From Bacillota bacterium (lineage in GTDB: Bacteria > Bacillota > Clostridia > Oscillospirales > Ruminococcaceae): 64,000 nt of DNA. The position numbers were made by a program, and so were the translations under genes. The stretch is from positions 1 to 64,000 of the forward strand of contig JAEWRN010000015.1 of NCBI GenBank assembly GCA_023460035.1, read 5' to 3'. The notes beneath the pieces are model-generated. The model searched no databases and was not told the DNA's origin. It was given only the letters and a program-made list of their open reading frames with translations. Shown one piece after another: positions 35,921 to 44,300 of the stretch. The number at the start of each line of letters is the position of its first letter. Position 1 is the stretch's first letter.

Positions 35921-37687
35921 TTACATTTTGTCCGGCACGGTGATTTTCAGCATCGACAGGCCGTTTTTCAGCGTGTTTTTGGCGGCGATGCAAAGTGCAA
36001 GGCGCGCTTGCAGCAGCGGCTCGGCCTCGCCCTTTACGTGGCAGGCGGTGTAGAACTTGTGGAACAGCGTCGCAAGGTCGGTGACATACCGGGTGATGCG
36101 CGCCGGGTCGTAGTTTTTGGCCGCGGTCACGATCTCTTCGGGGAAATAGCCGATATGGCGGCACAGCTCAATTTCACTTTCCTCTTGCAGCAGCGCAAGG
36201 TCAACGGTGTCGATGGGGGCAGGGGTGACGCCCTCCTCCTGCAACGCCCGCAAAATGCTGCAAATGCGCGCATGGGCGTACTGCACATAGTAAACGGGGT
36301 TGTCGCTGTCCTGGCGCACGGCAAGGTCAAGGTCAAACAAAATCTGTGCGCCCGGCTCGCGCTGGTTAAACACAAAGCGCGCGCTGTCTACCGGCACGTC
36401 GTCCAGCAAATCGACCAGCGTAATGGCCTTGCCGGTGCGCTTGCTCATGCGCACCTCCTGCCCGTCTTTCACCAGCTTAACCAGTTGCATCAGCACGATG
36501 TCCAGCCGGCTGCCGGACAGGCCTACCGCGTCCATAGAGCCGCGCATGCGGGGCACATGGCCCGCGTGGTCGGCGCCCCAAACGTCGATGGCAAAGTCAA
36601 ACCCGCGGGTGACCAGCTTATTATAATGGTAGGCGATGTCGGCCGCAAAGTAGGTGGGGATGCCGTTGGCACGCACCAGCACTTCGTCTTTGGGGCCGTC
36701 CTGCGACTCATCTTCGCCGGCTTTGGGGTTTTTGTTGGCGCCCCATTTCAGGCTGTATTCGCCAGACCGGTACCAAATGGCACCGTCCTTTTCGTAGGTG
36801 GCGCCAAGGGATGCCAGTTTATCCAGCACCTCCTGCACCGCACCGCTGTTATGAAGCTGGCTTTCGCAGAACCACACGTCGTAGTGGATGCGGTACTTTT
36901 CCATCGCCGCTTTCATGGCGGCGATGTTCAGCGGCAGCGCAAAGTCAATCAGCGCCTGCTTGCGCTCGGCCTCGTCTTTTTTGACAAAGCTGTCGCCAAA
37001 CTGGTCGGCAAACTCGGCCGCGCGCTGCTTAATGTCCTCGCCTTGGTACCCCTTTTCGGGGAAGGGCACGGCGTCTTCGCCCAAAAACAGTTGCAGATAG
37101 CGGGCCGAAAGGCTGTCGCCGAATTTTTCAATCTGGTTGCCCGCGTCGTTGATATAAAATTCACGCGTGACATCATAGCCCGCCCAATCCAGCGCGGCGG
37201 CAAGGCAATCGCCCAGCGCACCGCCGCGCGCGTTGCCAAGGTGCATGGGGCCGGTGGGGTTTGCCGAAACAAATTCCACGTTGACCCGTTTGCCCTCGCC
37301 AAAGGTGGTGCGGCCCCACGCATCGCCCTGTTGCAGTGCGGCGCGCACGGTGTCGGCAAAATAATTGTGGTTTAAAAAAAAGTTCAAAAAGCCGGGGCCC
37401 GCGACCTCCAGCCGCTCAAACGGGGTGCCGGTGCAATCGGCGTGGGCCAGCAGTGCCTCCGCAATTTTGCGCGGCGGCAGGCGAAACGCCTTTGCGCTGA
37501 CCATGGCCGCATTGCAGGCAAAATCGCCGTTTTTGATGTCCGCCGGTATCTCAATGCGAAACGCCGGTGTCGCGGCGGCGGGCAGTGCCTGCGCCGCAAT
37601 GGCGGCCCCCATAGCCGCAAGAATCAAATCATAGGCCGCCGCTTTTGCTGCGGCGACGGGGTTATAACTGCTGTAATCCAAACTCAT
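35921..37687 (-). CDS. argS: Arginyl-tRNA synthetase
   Basis: Class I aminoacyl-tRNA synthetase, 588 residues, which charges tRNA-Arg. The N-terminal additional domain (about 1-115) is followed by the HIGH-like motif PTGPMHLGNARGG. The KMSKS-like motif is VRMSKRTGKAI, and the C-terminal anticodon-binding DALR domain shows YVQYAHARICS. GGGAGG precedes the ATG. The start overlaps the DUF1934 gene stop (ATGA), so translation is coupled. Confidence 0.96.
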   Translation of the reverse strand: MSLDYSSYNPVAAAKAAAYDLILAAMGAAIAAQALPAAATPAFRIEIPADIKNGDFACNAAMVSAKAFRLPPRKIAEALLAHADCTGTPFERLEVAGPGFLNFFLNHNYFADTVRAALQQGDAWGRTTFGEGKRVNVEFVSANPTGPMHLGNARGGALGDCLAAALDWAGYDVTREFYINDAGNQIEKFGDSLSARYLQLFLGEDAVPFPEKGYQGEDIKQRAAEFADQFGDSFVKKDEAERKQALIDFALPLNIAAMKAAMEKYRIHYDVWFCESQLHNSGAVQEVLDKLASLGATYEKDGAIWYRSGEYSLKWGANKNPKAGEDESQDGPKDEVLVRANGIPTYFAADIAYHYNKLVTRGFDFAIDVWGADHAGHVPRMRGSMDAVGLSGSRLDIVLMQLVKLVKDGQEVRMSKRTGKAITLVDLLDDVPVDSARFVFNQREPGAQILFDLDLAVRQDSDNPVYYVQYAHARICSILRALQEEGVTPAPIDTVDLALLQEESEIELCRHIGYFPEEIVTAAKNYDPARITRYVTDLATLFHKFYTACHVKGEAEPLLQARLALCIAAKNTLKNGLSMLKITVPDKM

Positions 37688-38109
37688 TGTGCCTCCCTGA
37701 CGGTGATATTCACGGTGTTCTTTGAAAACAGGCTCGAATTGATATCGAGGTTGTAGCTGAAATGCAGGCTGCCGCCATTCTCGTTCAGGTCGGCAACAAT
37801 CTCATCTGCCGCAATGCCCATGGTGATGGCGCCGTGGCCAGTCTCGTAATGAGACAAATGCCGCTGCCCCTTTTCAATGGTTAGCTGGCTGGGGCTGGGG
37901 CCAAAGCGCAGCATGCTCACCATGCCCGAGCGGTCCAGCTTGACGGTGGTCGTGCAGCCCTCATAGCCGGTCGCTTCGGTTTCGCGGTAACTGATAAAGT
38001 AGTTGCCGTTGCGCTGGATAAAGCTGCCCTTTGTCATCAGCTCGACCGAGTTGGTCTCGCCGTCAGACTCCTGCACGCCTTCTATTTTGATCAGATAATT
38101 TTCTTTCAT
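37684..38109 (-). CDS. DUF1934 family protein (YwiB-like)
   Basis: A 141-residue beta-barrel protein of unknown function. Family segments are the LMTKGSFIQRNGNYFISYRE stretch and the final DINSSLFSKNTVNITV strand. Bacillus ywiB is also next to argS, so the order is conserved. The ATG at 38109 with GGAGGAG is preferred over longer in-frame starts. Lies between murI and argS in one operon. Confidence 0.85.
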   Translation of the reverse strand: MKENYLIKIEGVQESDGETNSVELMTKGSFIQRNGNYFISYRETEATGYEGCTTTVKLDRSGMVSMLRFGPSPSQLTIEKGQRHLSHYETGHGAITMGIAADEIVADLNENGGSLHFSYNLDINSSLFSKNTVNITVREAQ

Positions 38110-38177
38110 AGTGCTCCTCCCCGGCTTCAGCCGGACAGGGCGGACAATCCGTGCCCGCCGCCGTGGTGTTTCGCGGT

Positions 38178-38990
38178 TCAATCCCATACTGTAAACGGGT
38201 GCACGGTGCCGTGCACGTCCTTCCCGAGAAATAGCCCGCCGATTTCGGCAAAGTTTTCTCCTGAATCGCTGATGTAAAAGTCAATCTTACCGCCGGCGGG
38301 TTTGCCGCACAGCAGGTCGTTTTCGCGCAGCAGGCTGCACAGGGCCTTTGCCCCCTCGCTGCCGGAATTCACAAGTGTCACACCGCCCCCTGCAACGTCG
38401 GCAATGGTGTCGGCGATGATGGGGTAATGGGTGCAGCCCAAAATTAAGGTGTCGGCCCCCGCAGCGAGAACCGGGGCAAGGTACTCGCGCACAAAGGCGG
38501 TGGTAATGGCATCGCTCCGGCGCACATAGCCGTTTTCAATCAGCGGCACCAGCAGCGGGCAGGCGTTGCTGGTCACCCTTGCCTGAGGCGCCAGTGCGGC
38601 AACATGCCGCTCGTAGCTGCCGCTGCGCACCGAAGCGGCGGTGGCAATCAGCCCAATGTTGCCGCTGCGGCTAGCCGCCACGGCGGCGGCAGAAGCCGCG
38701 GCCACCACGCCGACATACGGCACCGGCAGTGCGTCGGTCAAAGCCTGGGGCAGGGTGGAAGACACGGTGCCGCAGGCGCACAAAATGGCTTTTACGCCCT
38801 TTTGCAGCAAAAAGTCAATATCCTCTTTGCCGTAACGAATAATCGTGTCGGCACTGCGCCCCCCATAGGGGATGCGCGCCGTGTCGCCAAAATAAACAAG
38901 ATCCTCGCCCGGCAGCAGGGCGGCAAGCTCTTTCACGCTGGTCAGCCCGCCAAGGCCGGAATCAAACACCCCAATCGGGCGGTTATCCAT
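38178..38990 (-). CDS. murI: Glutamate racemase
   Basis: A 270-residue enzyme that makes D-glutamate for peptidoglycan. DSGLGGLTS (Asp10/Ser11) and GCTHYPII with the second catalytic Cys186 are intact. The first catalytic Cys73 lies in CACGTVSS, where most homologs have CNT, so the usual Asn is Gly. The rest of the site fits an active racemase. I chose the ATG at 38990 (MDNRPIG), with AAAGGAAG. Overlaps ddl by 8 bases. Confidence 0.92.
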   Translation of the reverse strand: MDNRPIGVFDSGLGGLTSVKELAALLPGEDLVYFGDTARIPYGGRSADTIIRYGKEDIDFLLQKGVKAILCACGTVSSTLPQALTDALPVPYVGVVAAASAAAVAASRSGNIGLIATAASVRSGSYERHVAALAPQARVTSNACPLLVPLIENGYVRRSDAITTAFVREYLAPVLAAGADTLILGCTHYPIIADTIADVAGGGVTLVNSGSEGAKALCSLLRENDLLCGKPAGGKIDFYISDSGENFAEIGGLFLGKDVHGTVHPFTVWD

Positions 38991-40062
38991 TCGGTTCTTC
39001 CTTTCTTTCCAGTGCAAGGTCCATCAGCCGGCAAAGCAGCTCGCCGTAGGTCATCCCCGTTTCAATCATCAGTTTGGGGTACATGCTGATACTGGTAAAA
39101 CCGGGCAGGGTGTTGATCTCGTTCAGCAATACCTTGCCGGTGTCTTTTTCCACAAAGAAATCCACCCGCGCAAGCCCGGTGCAGCACAGGGTGCGGTAGG
39201 CGCGCAGCGCAACGGCGCGCACTTCCTCTAATTTTTCGGGCGACAGATGGGCGGGGATAACCACCTTGCTGGTGCCCGCAATATACTTGTCGTCGTAGGT
39301 GTAAAATTCCTGGCTGGCCAAAATTTCGCCCGGCAGCGTGCCGCTGATTTCGTCGTTGCCAATCACGGCGCACTCGACCTCCTGCCCCTGCACAAACCGC
39401 TCAAACACAATGCGGCTGTCGTGGGCCAGCGCCAGCTTTACGGCGGCAAACAGCTCTTCTTTGTCGTGGGCCTTGCTGATGCCCACCGAGCTGCCCGCGT
39501 TGGCGGGCTTGACGAAGATCGGCCAGCCCAGCTTTGCCGCCACGCGGTCGGCAATGGCGTCCATGTCGTCCAGCTCGGCGCGGGTCATGTAGTCCCACTC
39601 GCAGCGGGGGATGCCCGCCGCGTCCATCACTAAATTTGCGGCGGCTTTATCCATGCACAGCGCGCTGGATAATACCCCGCAGCCGACATATGGCAGGCCG
39701 GAAAGCTCCAGCAGGCCCTGCACCGTGCCGTCCTCGCCGCCGCGCCCGTGCAGCACGGGGAACACGACGTCAATTTTTTGCAGCACAAACTGCCCTTCAA
39801 TGCACTTGACCAGCCCGCGGTCGGTCGTATCGGGGCTGAGAAAAGCGGGCACGCAGTCGGCCGCGGTTTCCCAGCTGCCGTCGGCCAGCCGTTCAACGGG
39901 GCCGGGGTAATACAGCCAGCGCCCCTTTTTGGTGATGCCCACCGGGATAATTTCATATTGATCGGCCGGAATGTTGCGGATGACCGAAGTTGCCGAGAGC
40001 AGTGAGACCTCGTGTTCACTTGAAACGCCGCCAAACAGCACGCAGACCTTCCTTTTCGCCAT
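38983..40062 (-). CDS. ddl: D-alanine--D-alanine ligase
   Basis: A 359-residue ATP-grasp enzyme that makes the D-Ala-D-Ala dipeptide of peptidoglycan. GGVSSEHEVSLLSA at the N-terminus, PVLHGRGGEDG, VKPANAGSSVG and the magnesium-binding NEINTLPGFT are all present. The omega loop reads EFYTYDDKY, with the Tyr/Lys pattern of D-Ala rather than D-lactate ligases. GGAGG precedes the ATG at 40062. First gene of the operon ddl-murI-DUF1934-argS, which couples wall precursors with tRNA charging. Confidence 0.94.
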   Translation of the reverse strand: MAKRKVCVLFGGVSSEHEVSLLSATSVIRNIPADQYEIIPVGITKKGRWLYYPGPVERLADGSWETAADCVPAFLSPDTTDRGLVKCIEGQFVLQKIDVVFPVLHGRGGEDGTVQGLLELSGLPYVGCGVLSSALCMDKAAANLVMDAAGIPRCEWDYMTRAELDDMDAIADRVAAKLGWPIFVKPANAGSSVGISKAHDKEELFAAVKLALAHDSRIVFERFVQGQEVECAVIGNDEISGTLPGEILASQEFYTYDDKYIAGTSKVVIPAHLSPEKLEEVRAVALRAYRTLCCTGLARVDFFVEKDTGKVLLNEINTLPGFTSISMYPKLMIETGMTYGELLCRLMDLALERKEEPNG

Positions 40063-40270
40063 AAAAAGCCTCCAGATCACAAGACCGCGCGGGCACAAAC
40101 TACCACGTCGCGGCCAAAAATGCAGATACAAATATATAATAACACACGCGCGTTATAATGAAAAGAGTAAAAACTGCCGGTTTGCAGCGGGTTTCGCAGG
40201 CAAAAAACAGCGAAAATCGCTTGTACAAGCGGCCACAGCCCAAAAAACGCCAGTTTTTTTGCCCCGCGGC
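40063..40270. other. Divergent intergenic region upstream of ddl and rpmG
   Basis: No gene is seen from 40063 to 40452. The right part carries the ribosomal promoter. No convincing ddl promoter was found in the AT-rich part near 40125-40165. Confidence 0.5.
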
Positions 40271-40299
40271 TTGACGCGCCGTGCCCGCTGTGTTATAGT
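40271..40299 (+). promoter_or_regulatory. Promoter of the rpmG-secE-nusG-rplKA operon
   Basis: TTGACG, 17-base spacer, TATAGT. It lies about 150 bases before rpmG. Confidence 0.78.
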
Positions 40300-40452
40300 T
40301 AGGTTACCTCTTTGCAGGTCTATTTTTTTGTGCCCGTTTTTTGGGGCAAAAACAGACCCGCTAGTTCAAAAAAGAGGGAGGCCAGCCCCGCCCGAGGCCC
40401 GTTTTGGGCAGTGGCAGGGGCGAAACGAACCGTTTAATGGAGGTGCCGAAGA

Positions 40453-40602
40453 ATGAGAGTCAAGATTACCCTTGCATGCACAGAGTGCAAACAGCGCAAC
40501 TACAACACGATGAAGAACAAGAAAAACAGCCCTGACCGGCTGGAAATGAACAAGTATTGCCGCTTCTGCAAGAAACACACGCTTCACAGGGAGACCAAAT
40601 AA
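40453..40602 (+). CDS. rpmG: 50S ribosomal protein L33
   Basis: A 49-residue zinc-binding ribosomal protein of the large subunit. It begins MRVKITLACTECKQRNY. The two CxxC pairs (Cys9/Cys12 and Cys36/Cys39) form the zinc knuckle of the C+ version. GGAGG lies about 10 bases upstream of the ATG. Position before secE is the usual one. Confidence 0.95.
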   Translation: MRVKITLACTECKQRNYNTMKNKKNSPDRLEMNKYCRFCKKHTLHRETK

Positions 40603-40620
40603 GAAAGGCGGAGAAGAGCT

Positions 40621-40899
40621 ATGGCTGAAAACGCTGAAAAAGTCACGAAGGCAGCAAAGCCTGCCAAGGTTGACAAAAAAGAGAAGAAGCCGTTCTTCCT
40701 TATCCGTTTCTTTCGGTCGTTTACAAAGTTTTTCCGCGATACGCACACCGAAATGAAAAAGATTGTCTGGCCCACCCAAAAGCAGGTTATCAACAACTCG
40801 CTGGTGGTCATCGCCGTGGTTATCATCTGCGGTGTAGTGATTTTCGGTCTGGACAACCTGTTCGGCTTTATCCTGACGTGGGTTCTGCGCAAGGGTTAA
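40621..40899 (+). CDS. secE: Preprotein translocase subunit SecE
   Basis: A 92-residue protein with a Lys-rich N-terminal extension and one membrane helix (about 60-84). The conserved amphipathic segment EMKKIVWPTQKQV precedes it. It clamps the SecY channel. The Lys/Ala-rich first 25 residues are typical of clostridial SecE. GGCGGAGAAG precedes the ATG. Confidence 0.94.
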   Translation: MAENAEKVTKAAKPAKVDKKEKKPFFLIRFFRSFTKFFRDTHTEMKKIVWPTQKQVINNSLVVIAVVIICGVVIFGLDNLFGFILTWVLRKG

Positions 40900-40929
40900 G
40901 CAGCCCGACTAAGGAAAGGGGAGACCAAA

Positions 40930-41448
40930 ATGGCGCAAGAGGGTCTTTGGTATGTTGTGCATACTTATTCAGGCTATGAAAACAAGGTTGCGCAAAACCT
41001 CGAGACACTGGTAGAAAACCAGCGGCTTCACGACCTGATTCAGGAAGTTAAGGTGCCAACCGAGATCGTCCCCGAAATCAAGGACGGTGTCAAGCGCGAG
41101 GTAGAGCGCAAGTTGTTCCCCGGTTATGTATTGGTCAAAATGATCATGACCGACGATTCCTGGTATGTTGTGCGCAACATCCGCGGGGTGACCGGTTTTG
41201 TAGGCCCGTCCTCAAAACCCGTGCCCCTCACCCAGACAGAGGTGGACGCCCTTGGCGTGGAAACACGCGAGGCGACGGTCGACTATCAGGTGGGTGACAA
41301 TGTCGAGGTGACTGCCGGCCCGCTGGAAGGCTTTATCGGCCTGGTGGAAAGCATCGACATGGAAAAACAAAAGGTCAAAGTCAAGGTTTCTATGTTCGGC
41401 CGCGAAACGTCGACAGAAATGGACTTTACGCAGGTGAAACCCCTGTAA
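40930..41448 (+). CDS. nusG: Transcription termination/antitermination protein NusG
   Basis: A 172-residue elongation factor that binds RNA polymerase and couples it to ribosomes or Rho. The N-terminal NGN domain starts WYVVHTYSGYENKVAQNL and has FPGYVLVKM. The C-terminal KOW domain is VEVTAGPLEGFIGLVESID. Length and order after secE are standard. Confidence 0.96.
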   Translation: MAQEGLWYVVHTYSGYENKVAQNLETLVENQRLHDLIQEVKVPTEIVPEIKDGVKREVERKLFPGYVLVKMIMTDDSWYVVRNIRGVTGFVGPSSKPVPLTQTEVDALGVETREATVDYQVGDNVEVTAGPLEGFIGLVESIDMEKQKVKVKVSMFGRETSTEMDFTQVKPL

Positions 41449-41515
41449 CAACAATTTTGTAAAAAGCCGTGCCTTGCGCGGTTTTTGAGTGGATCCCCGT
41501 GTGGGGTCCGTGGGA

Positions 41516-41536
41516 GGAAGAGGGTGGTCCTCTTCC
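41516..41536 (+). promoter_or_regulatory. Leader hairpin before rplK
   Basis: GGAAGAGG and CCTCTTCC form an 8-bp stem with a 5-base loop, about 35 bases before rplK. It follows a GC-rich imperfect hairpin at 41491-41509. L1 regulates this operon in other bacteria by binding the leader. That role here is a guess. Confidence 0.4.
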
Positions 41537-41570
41537 GCTAAGGAACCACAATTTTTTGGAGGTGCAAACA

Positions 41571-41996
41571 ATGGCTCAGAAGGTAGTGGGGTATATTAAA
41601 CTCCAGATTCCCGCCGGCAAGGCGACCCCGGCACCGCCTGTTGGCCCGGCTCTCGGTCAGCATGGCGTGAACATCATGTCGTTTACAAAAGAATTCAACG
41701 AGCGTACCCAGAAAGATATCGGCTACATCATCCCGGTTGTCATCACCGTGTATGCAGACCGCTCGTTCAGCTTTATCACCAAAACTCCTCCGGCCCCTGT
41801 CCTGATTAAAAAGGCCTGCGGGATCGAGTCCGGCTCCAGTGTGCCGAACAAGACCAAGGTTGCGACCATCACAAAGGATCAGCTGCGTGAGATCGCCCAG
41901 ACCAAGATGCCCGACCTGAACGCATCCTCGGTTGAAAGCGCAATGTCGATGATTGCCGGCACCTGCCGCAGCATGGGCGTTACCGTCGCCGAGTAA
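41571..41996 (+). CDS. rplK: 50S ribosomal protein L11
   Basis: A 141-residue large-subunit protein that binds 23S rRNA at the GTPase centre. It has the family segments QIPAGKATPAPPVGPALGQ and KTPPAPVLIKKA. The ATG at 41571 with TTGGAGG is the true start. A longer reading frame upstream is not translated. Confidence 0.97.
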   Translation: MAQKVVGYIKLQIPAGKATPAPPVGPALGQHGVNIMSFTKEFNERTQKDIGYIIPVVITVYADRSFSFITKTPPAPVLIKKACGIESGSSVPNKTKVATITKDQLREIAQTKMPDLNASSVESAMSMIAGTCRSMGVTVAE

Positions 41997-42054
41997 CAGT
42001 ACAGACCCGCCATCAGTGGGAGGAAATTTCCGATATACCACAGGAGGATAAACT

Positions 42055-42750
42055 ATGAAACATGGTAAAAAGTACGTCGACTCAGCCAAGCTGATCGACC
42101 GCACCAAAGCATATGATGCCGAAGAGGCTCTGGCGCTGTGCTGCCAGAGCGCGAAGGCGAAATTTGATGAGACTGTTGAGCTGCATGTGCGTCTTGGCGT
42201 TGACAGCCGTCACGCCGACCAGCAGGTGCGCGGCGCAGTTGTGCTGCCCCACGGCACCGGCAAAAACGTGCGTGTTATTGTCATCGCAAAGGGCGACGCT
42301 GCCAAAGCGGCAGAGGAAGCCGGCGCAATGATGGTGGGCGACGAAGAGCTGGCCGCCAAAATCCAGAACGAAGGCTTTATCGACTTTGACGTGCTGATCA
42401 CCACCCCGAACATGATGGGTGTCGTTGGCCGTCTTGGTAAAGTGCTTGGCCCCCGCGGCCTGATGCCGAACCCGAAGGCCGGCACCGTGACCATGGACGT
42501 GGGCAAGGCAGTTGCCGAAGCCAAAGCCGGTAAGATTGAGTACCGTCTTGACAAGGCCAATATCATCCATGTGCCTATTGGCCGCGCTTCGTTTGGCGCC
42601 GAGAAACTGGGCGACAACCTGAAGACCGTTATGGATGCAATCGTCAAGGCGAAACCCGCCGCGGCGAAAGGCCAGTACATCAAAAGCGCTACCATTGCAG
42701 CGACAATGGGCCCTGGCATTCGGCTGAACAGCACCCGCTACGGCGCCTGA
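42055..42750 (+). CDS. rplA: 50S ribosomal protein L1
   Basis: A 231-residue protein of the L1 stalk. RGAVVLPHGTGK, GLMPNPKAGTVT and the final SATIAATMGPGIRLN segment are typical. AGGAGG precedes the ATG. The next promoter begins right after the stop. Confidence 0.97.
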   Translation: MKHGKKYVDSAKLIDRTKAYDAEEALALCCQSAKAKFDETVELHVRLGVDSRHADQQVRGAVVLPHGTGKNVRVIVIAKGDAAKAAEEAGAMMVGDEELAAKIQNEGFIDFDVLITTPNMMGVVGRLGKVLGPRGLMPNPKAGTVTMDVGKAVAEAKAGKIEYRLDKANIIHVPIGRASFGAEKLGDNLKTVMDAIVKAKPAAAKGQYIKSATIAATMGPGIRLNSTRYGA

Positions 42751-42754
42751 GTGC

Positions 42755-42783
42755 TTGACAAACCCCGCGCAATGGGGTAAAAT
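42755..42783 (+). promoter_or_regulatory. Promoter of rplJ-rplL
   Basis: Perfect TTGACA, 17-base spacer, TAAAAT, starting five bases after the rplA stop. Confidence 0.82.
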
Positions 42784-42789
42784 AGCAAT

Positions 42790-42916
42790 GCTGTCCAAAG
42801 ACAGCAGGTCTTTTTAAAAAGATAAAGGGGTTTTGCCCCTGCCTGCCGAGGATCGCGCCAACATTACGTTGTAATGATTTGCGCCTCTTCTCGGCTTGCC
42901 GGGAAGAGGCTTTTTT
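42790..42916 (+). ncRNA. L10 leader with attenuator
   Basis: Structured 5' leader of rplJ-rplL. It begins with small hairpins (CTGTC...GACAG, AGGGGTTTTGCCCCT) and ends in an intrinsic terminator: GCCTCTTC at 42883-42890 pairs with GAAGAGGC at 42903-42910, then six T. Leaders of this kind bind L10(L12)4 and terminate transcription when the protein is in excess. Confidence 0.8.
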
Positions 42917-42953
42917 ATGTATTTTTGAATGCAGTGAAATGAGGTGAAAACAT

Positions 42954-43466
42954 ATGCCAAGTGAGAAGGTTTTATCTGAAAAGAAAGCCTACGTAGAAGA
43001 GCTTGCTGCGAAGATCAAATCATCGGTCGCCGGTGTTGTTGTGGATTACAAGGGCATCAGCGTGGCTGACGATACCAAGCTGCGCCGCGAGCTGCGCGAG
43101 GCGGGTGTGGAGTACGCTGTTGTGAAAAACACAATGCTGCGTTTCGCCATTTCCGACCTGGGGTATACCGAAATGGAAAGTGCACTGGAGGGTTCTACCG
43201 CCATTGCAATTTCGAATGAGGATCCCATCGCCGCTGCGAAGGTTCTCGGCAAATTTGCCGAGGCTTCTAAGGGTAAGTTCTCCATCAAAGCCGGTTACAT
43301 GGAAGGCAAAGCGATGAGCAGTGACGAAGTCATGGCGCTTTCCAAGCTGCCGGGCAAGCAGGAGCTGCTGTCGATGCTGTGCTCCGCGCTGCAGGGCAAC
43401 ATCCGCGGCCTGGCGGTCGCACTCAATGCTATTGCCGAAAAGAACGGCGAGGGCGACGCGGCCTGA
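42954..43466 (+). CDS. rplJ: 50S ribosomal protein L10
   Basis: A 170-residue protein that anchors the L7/L12 dimers and binds its own leader. It begins with the usual SEKKAYVEELAAKIKSS helix and contains VVDYKGISVADDTKLRRELR and YAVVKNTMLRFA. GAGGTG precedes the ATG. Confidence 0.97.
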   Translation: MPSEKVLSEKKAYVEELAAKIKSSVAGVVVDYKGISVADDTKLRRELREAGVEYAVVKNTMLRFAISDLGYTEMESALEGSTAIAISNEDPIAAAKVLGKFAEASKGKFSIKAGYMEGKAMSSDEVMALSKLPGKQELLSMLCSALQGNIRGLAVALNAIAEKNGEGDAA

Positions 43467-43520
43467 ACGACAGAGCCGCGAACACAATTTTAAAAATTAT
43501 TATGTTGGAGGGACAACACT

Positions 43521-43892
43521 ATGGCTTCCGAGAAAATCACAAAATTTGTTGAAGACATCAAGACCCTGTCCGTTCTCGAGTTGAACGAGCTGGTCAAAGC
43601 AATCGAAGAGGAGTTTGGCGTTTCCGCTGCTGCTCCCGTTGTTGTTGCCGGCGGCGCTGCCGCTGCTGCTGTTGAGGAGAAGACCGAGTTCGACGTCATC
43701 CTCGCTGAAGTTGGCGCAAACAAGATGGCTGTCATCAAGACGGTCAAAGAAGTTACCGGTCTCGGCCTGAAAGAGGCAAAAGAGCTGGTTGACACCGCAC
43801 CGAAGCCCATCAAAGAGGCTGCTTCGAAGGCGGATGCCGAAGACATCAAAAAGAAACTGGAAGAGGCCGGCGCGAAAGTCGAGCTCAAATAA
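43521..43892 (+). CDS. rplL: 50S ribosomal protein L7/L12
   Basis: A 123-residue acidic stalk protein that recruits translational GTPases. The N-terminal dimer helix (LSVLELNELVKAIEEEFGVS), Ala-rich hinge and C-terminal domain with KMAVIKTVKEVTGLGLKEAK are intact. Codon use is strongly biased, as in highly expressed genes. GGAGG precedes the ATG. Confidence 0.97.
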   Translation: MASEKITKFVEDIKTLSVLELNELVKAIEEEFGVSAAAPVVVAGGAAAAAVEEKTEFDVILAEVGANKMAVIKTVKEVTGLGLKEAKELVDTAPKPIKEAASKADAEDIKKKLEEAGAKVELK

Positions 43893-43909
43893 GTTTCATT
43901 GCATTCAAA

Positions 43910-43945
43910 AAAGAGAGCCACGGCAACTGCCGTGGCTCTCTTTTT
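43910..43945 (+). terminator. Terminator of rplJ-rplL
   Basis: A perfect 15-bp stem (AAAGAGAGCCACGGC with its complement), a 4-base loop and five T. Confidence 0.93.
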
Positions 43946-44300
43946 GTGCTGCCCGCGCAGGGCGAAAAGGTCTGCCGCTGCACCTGTGCAGAACATTTTA
44001 TTTTTTTTAATACCCCGTTAAAATCGTATTGACAGACACAGAGAAGCAGGGATATATTTATAAAGATAATCCATATAGTGGGTAAGATAAAAATGTATCA
44101 AACAGGCATTTATAGCCGCTTGATGTGCGCTTGCCTTGTTGACACTACACGATAAATGTTAGCCTGAAATGGTATTTGTTGCAAAATAGCAGGTAGTCAA
44201 AATATACTGCCGCACAGCAACAAAGGCGGCGGCTTTTTTGATTAAAGAATAGGCAGACCCCTTTGTTTTTCAGCAGATTAATTTTGGGGAGGGATTCGTT
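43946..44300 (+). promoter_or_regulatory. AT-rich upstream region of the dynamin-like cluster with two promoters
   Basis: About 355 bases with no gene. TTGACA at 44029-44034, an 18-base spacer and TATATT form one good promoter. TTGCAA at 44179-44184, an 18-base spacer and TATACT form a second. The region is clearly more AT-rich than the ribosomal genes to its left. The leader from the first promoter would be over 200 bases long. Confidence 0.6.

Noticed and set aside
36008..37375. 455-codon open frame on the plus strand
   Set aside because: It is antisense to argS, which has all its motifs. High GC leaves long open antisense frames throughout this window.
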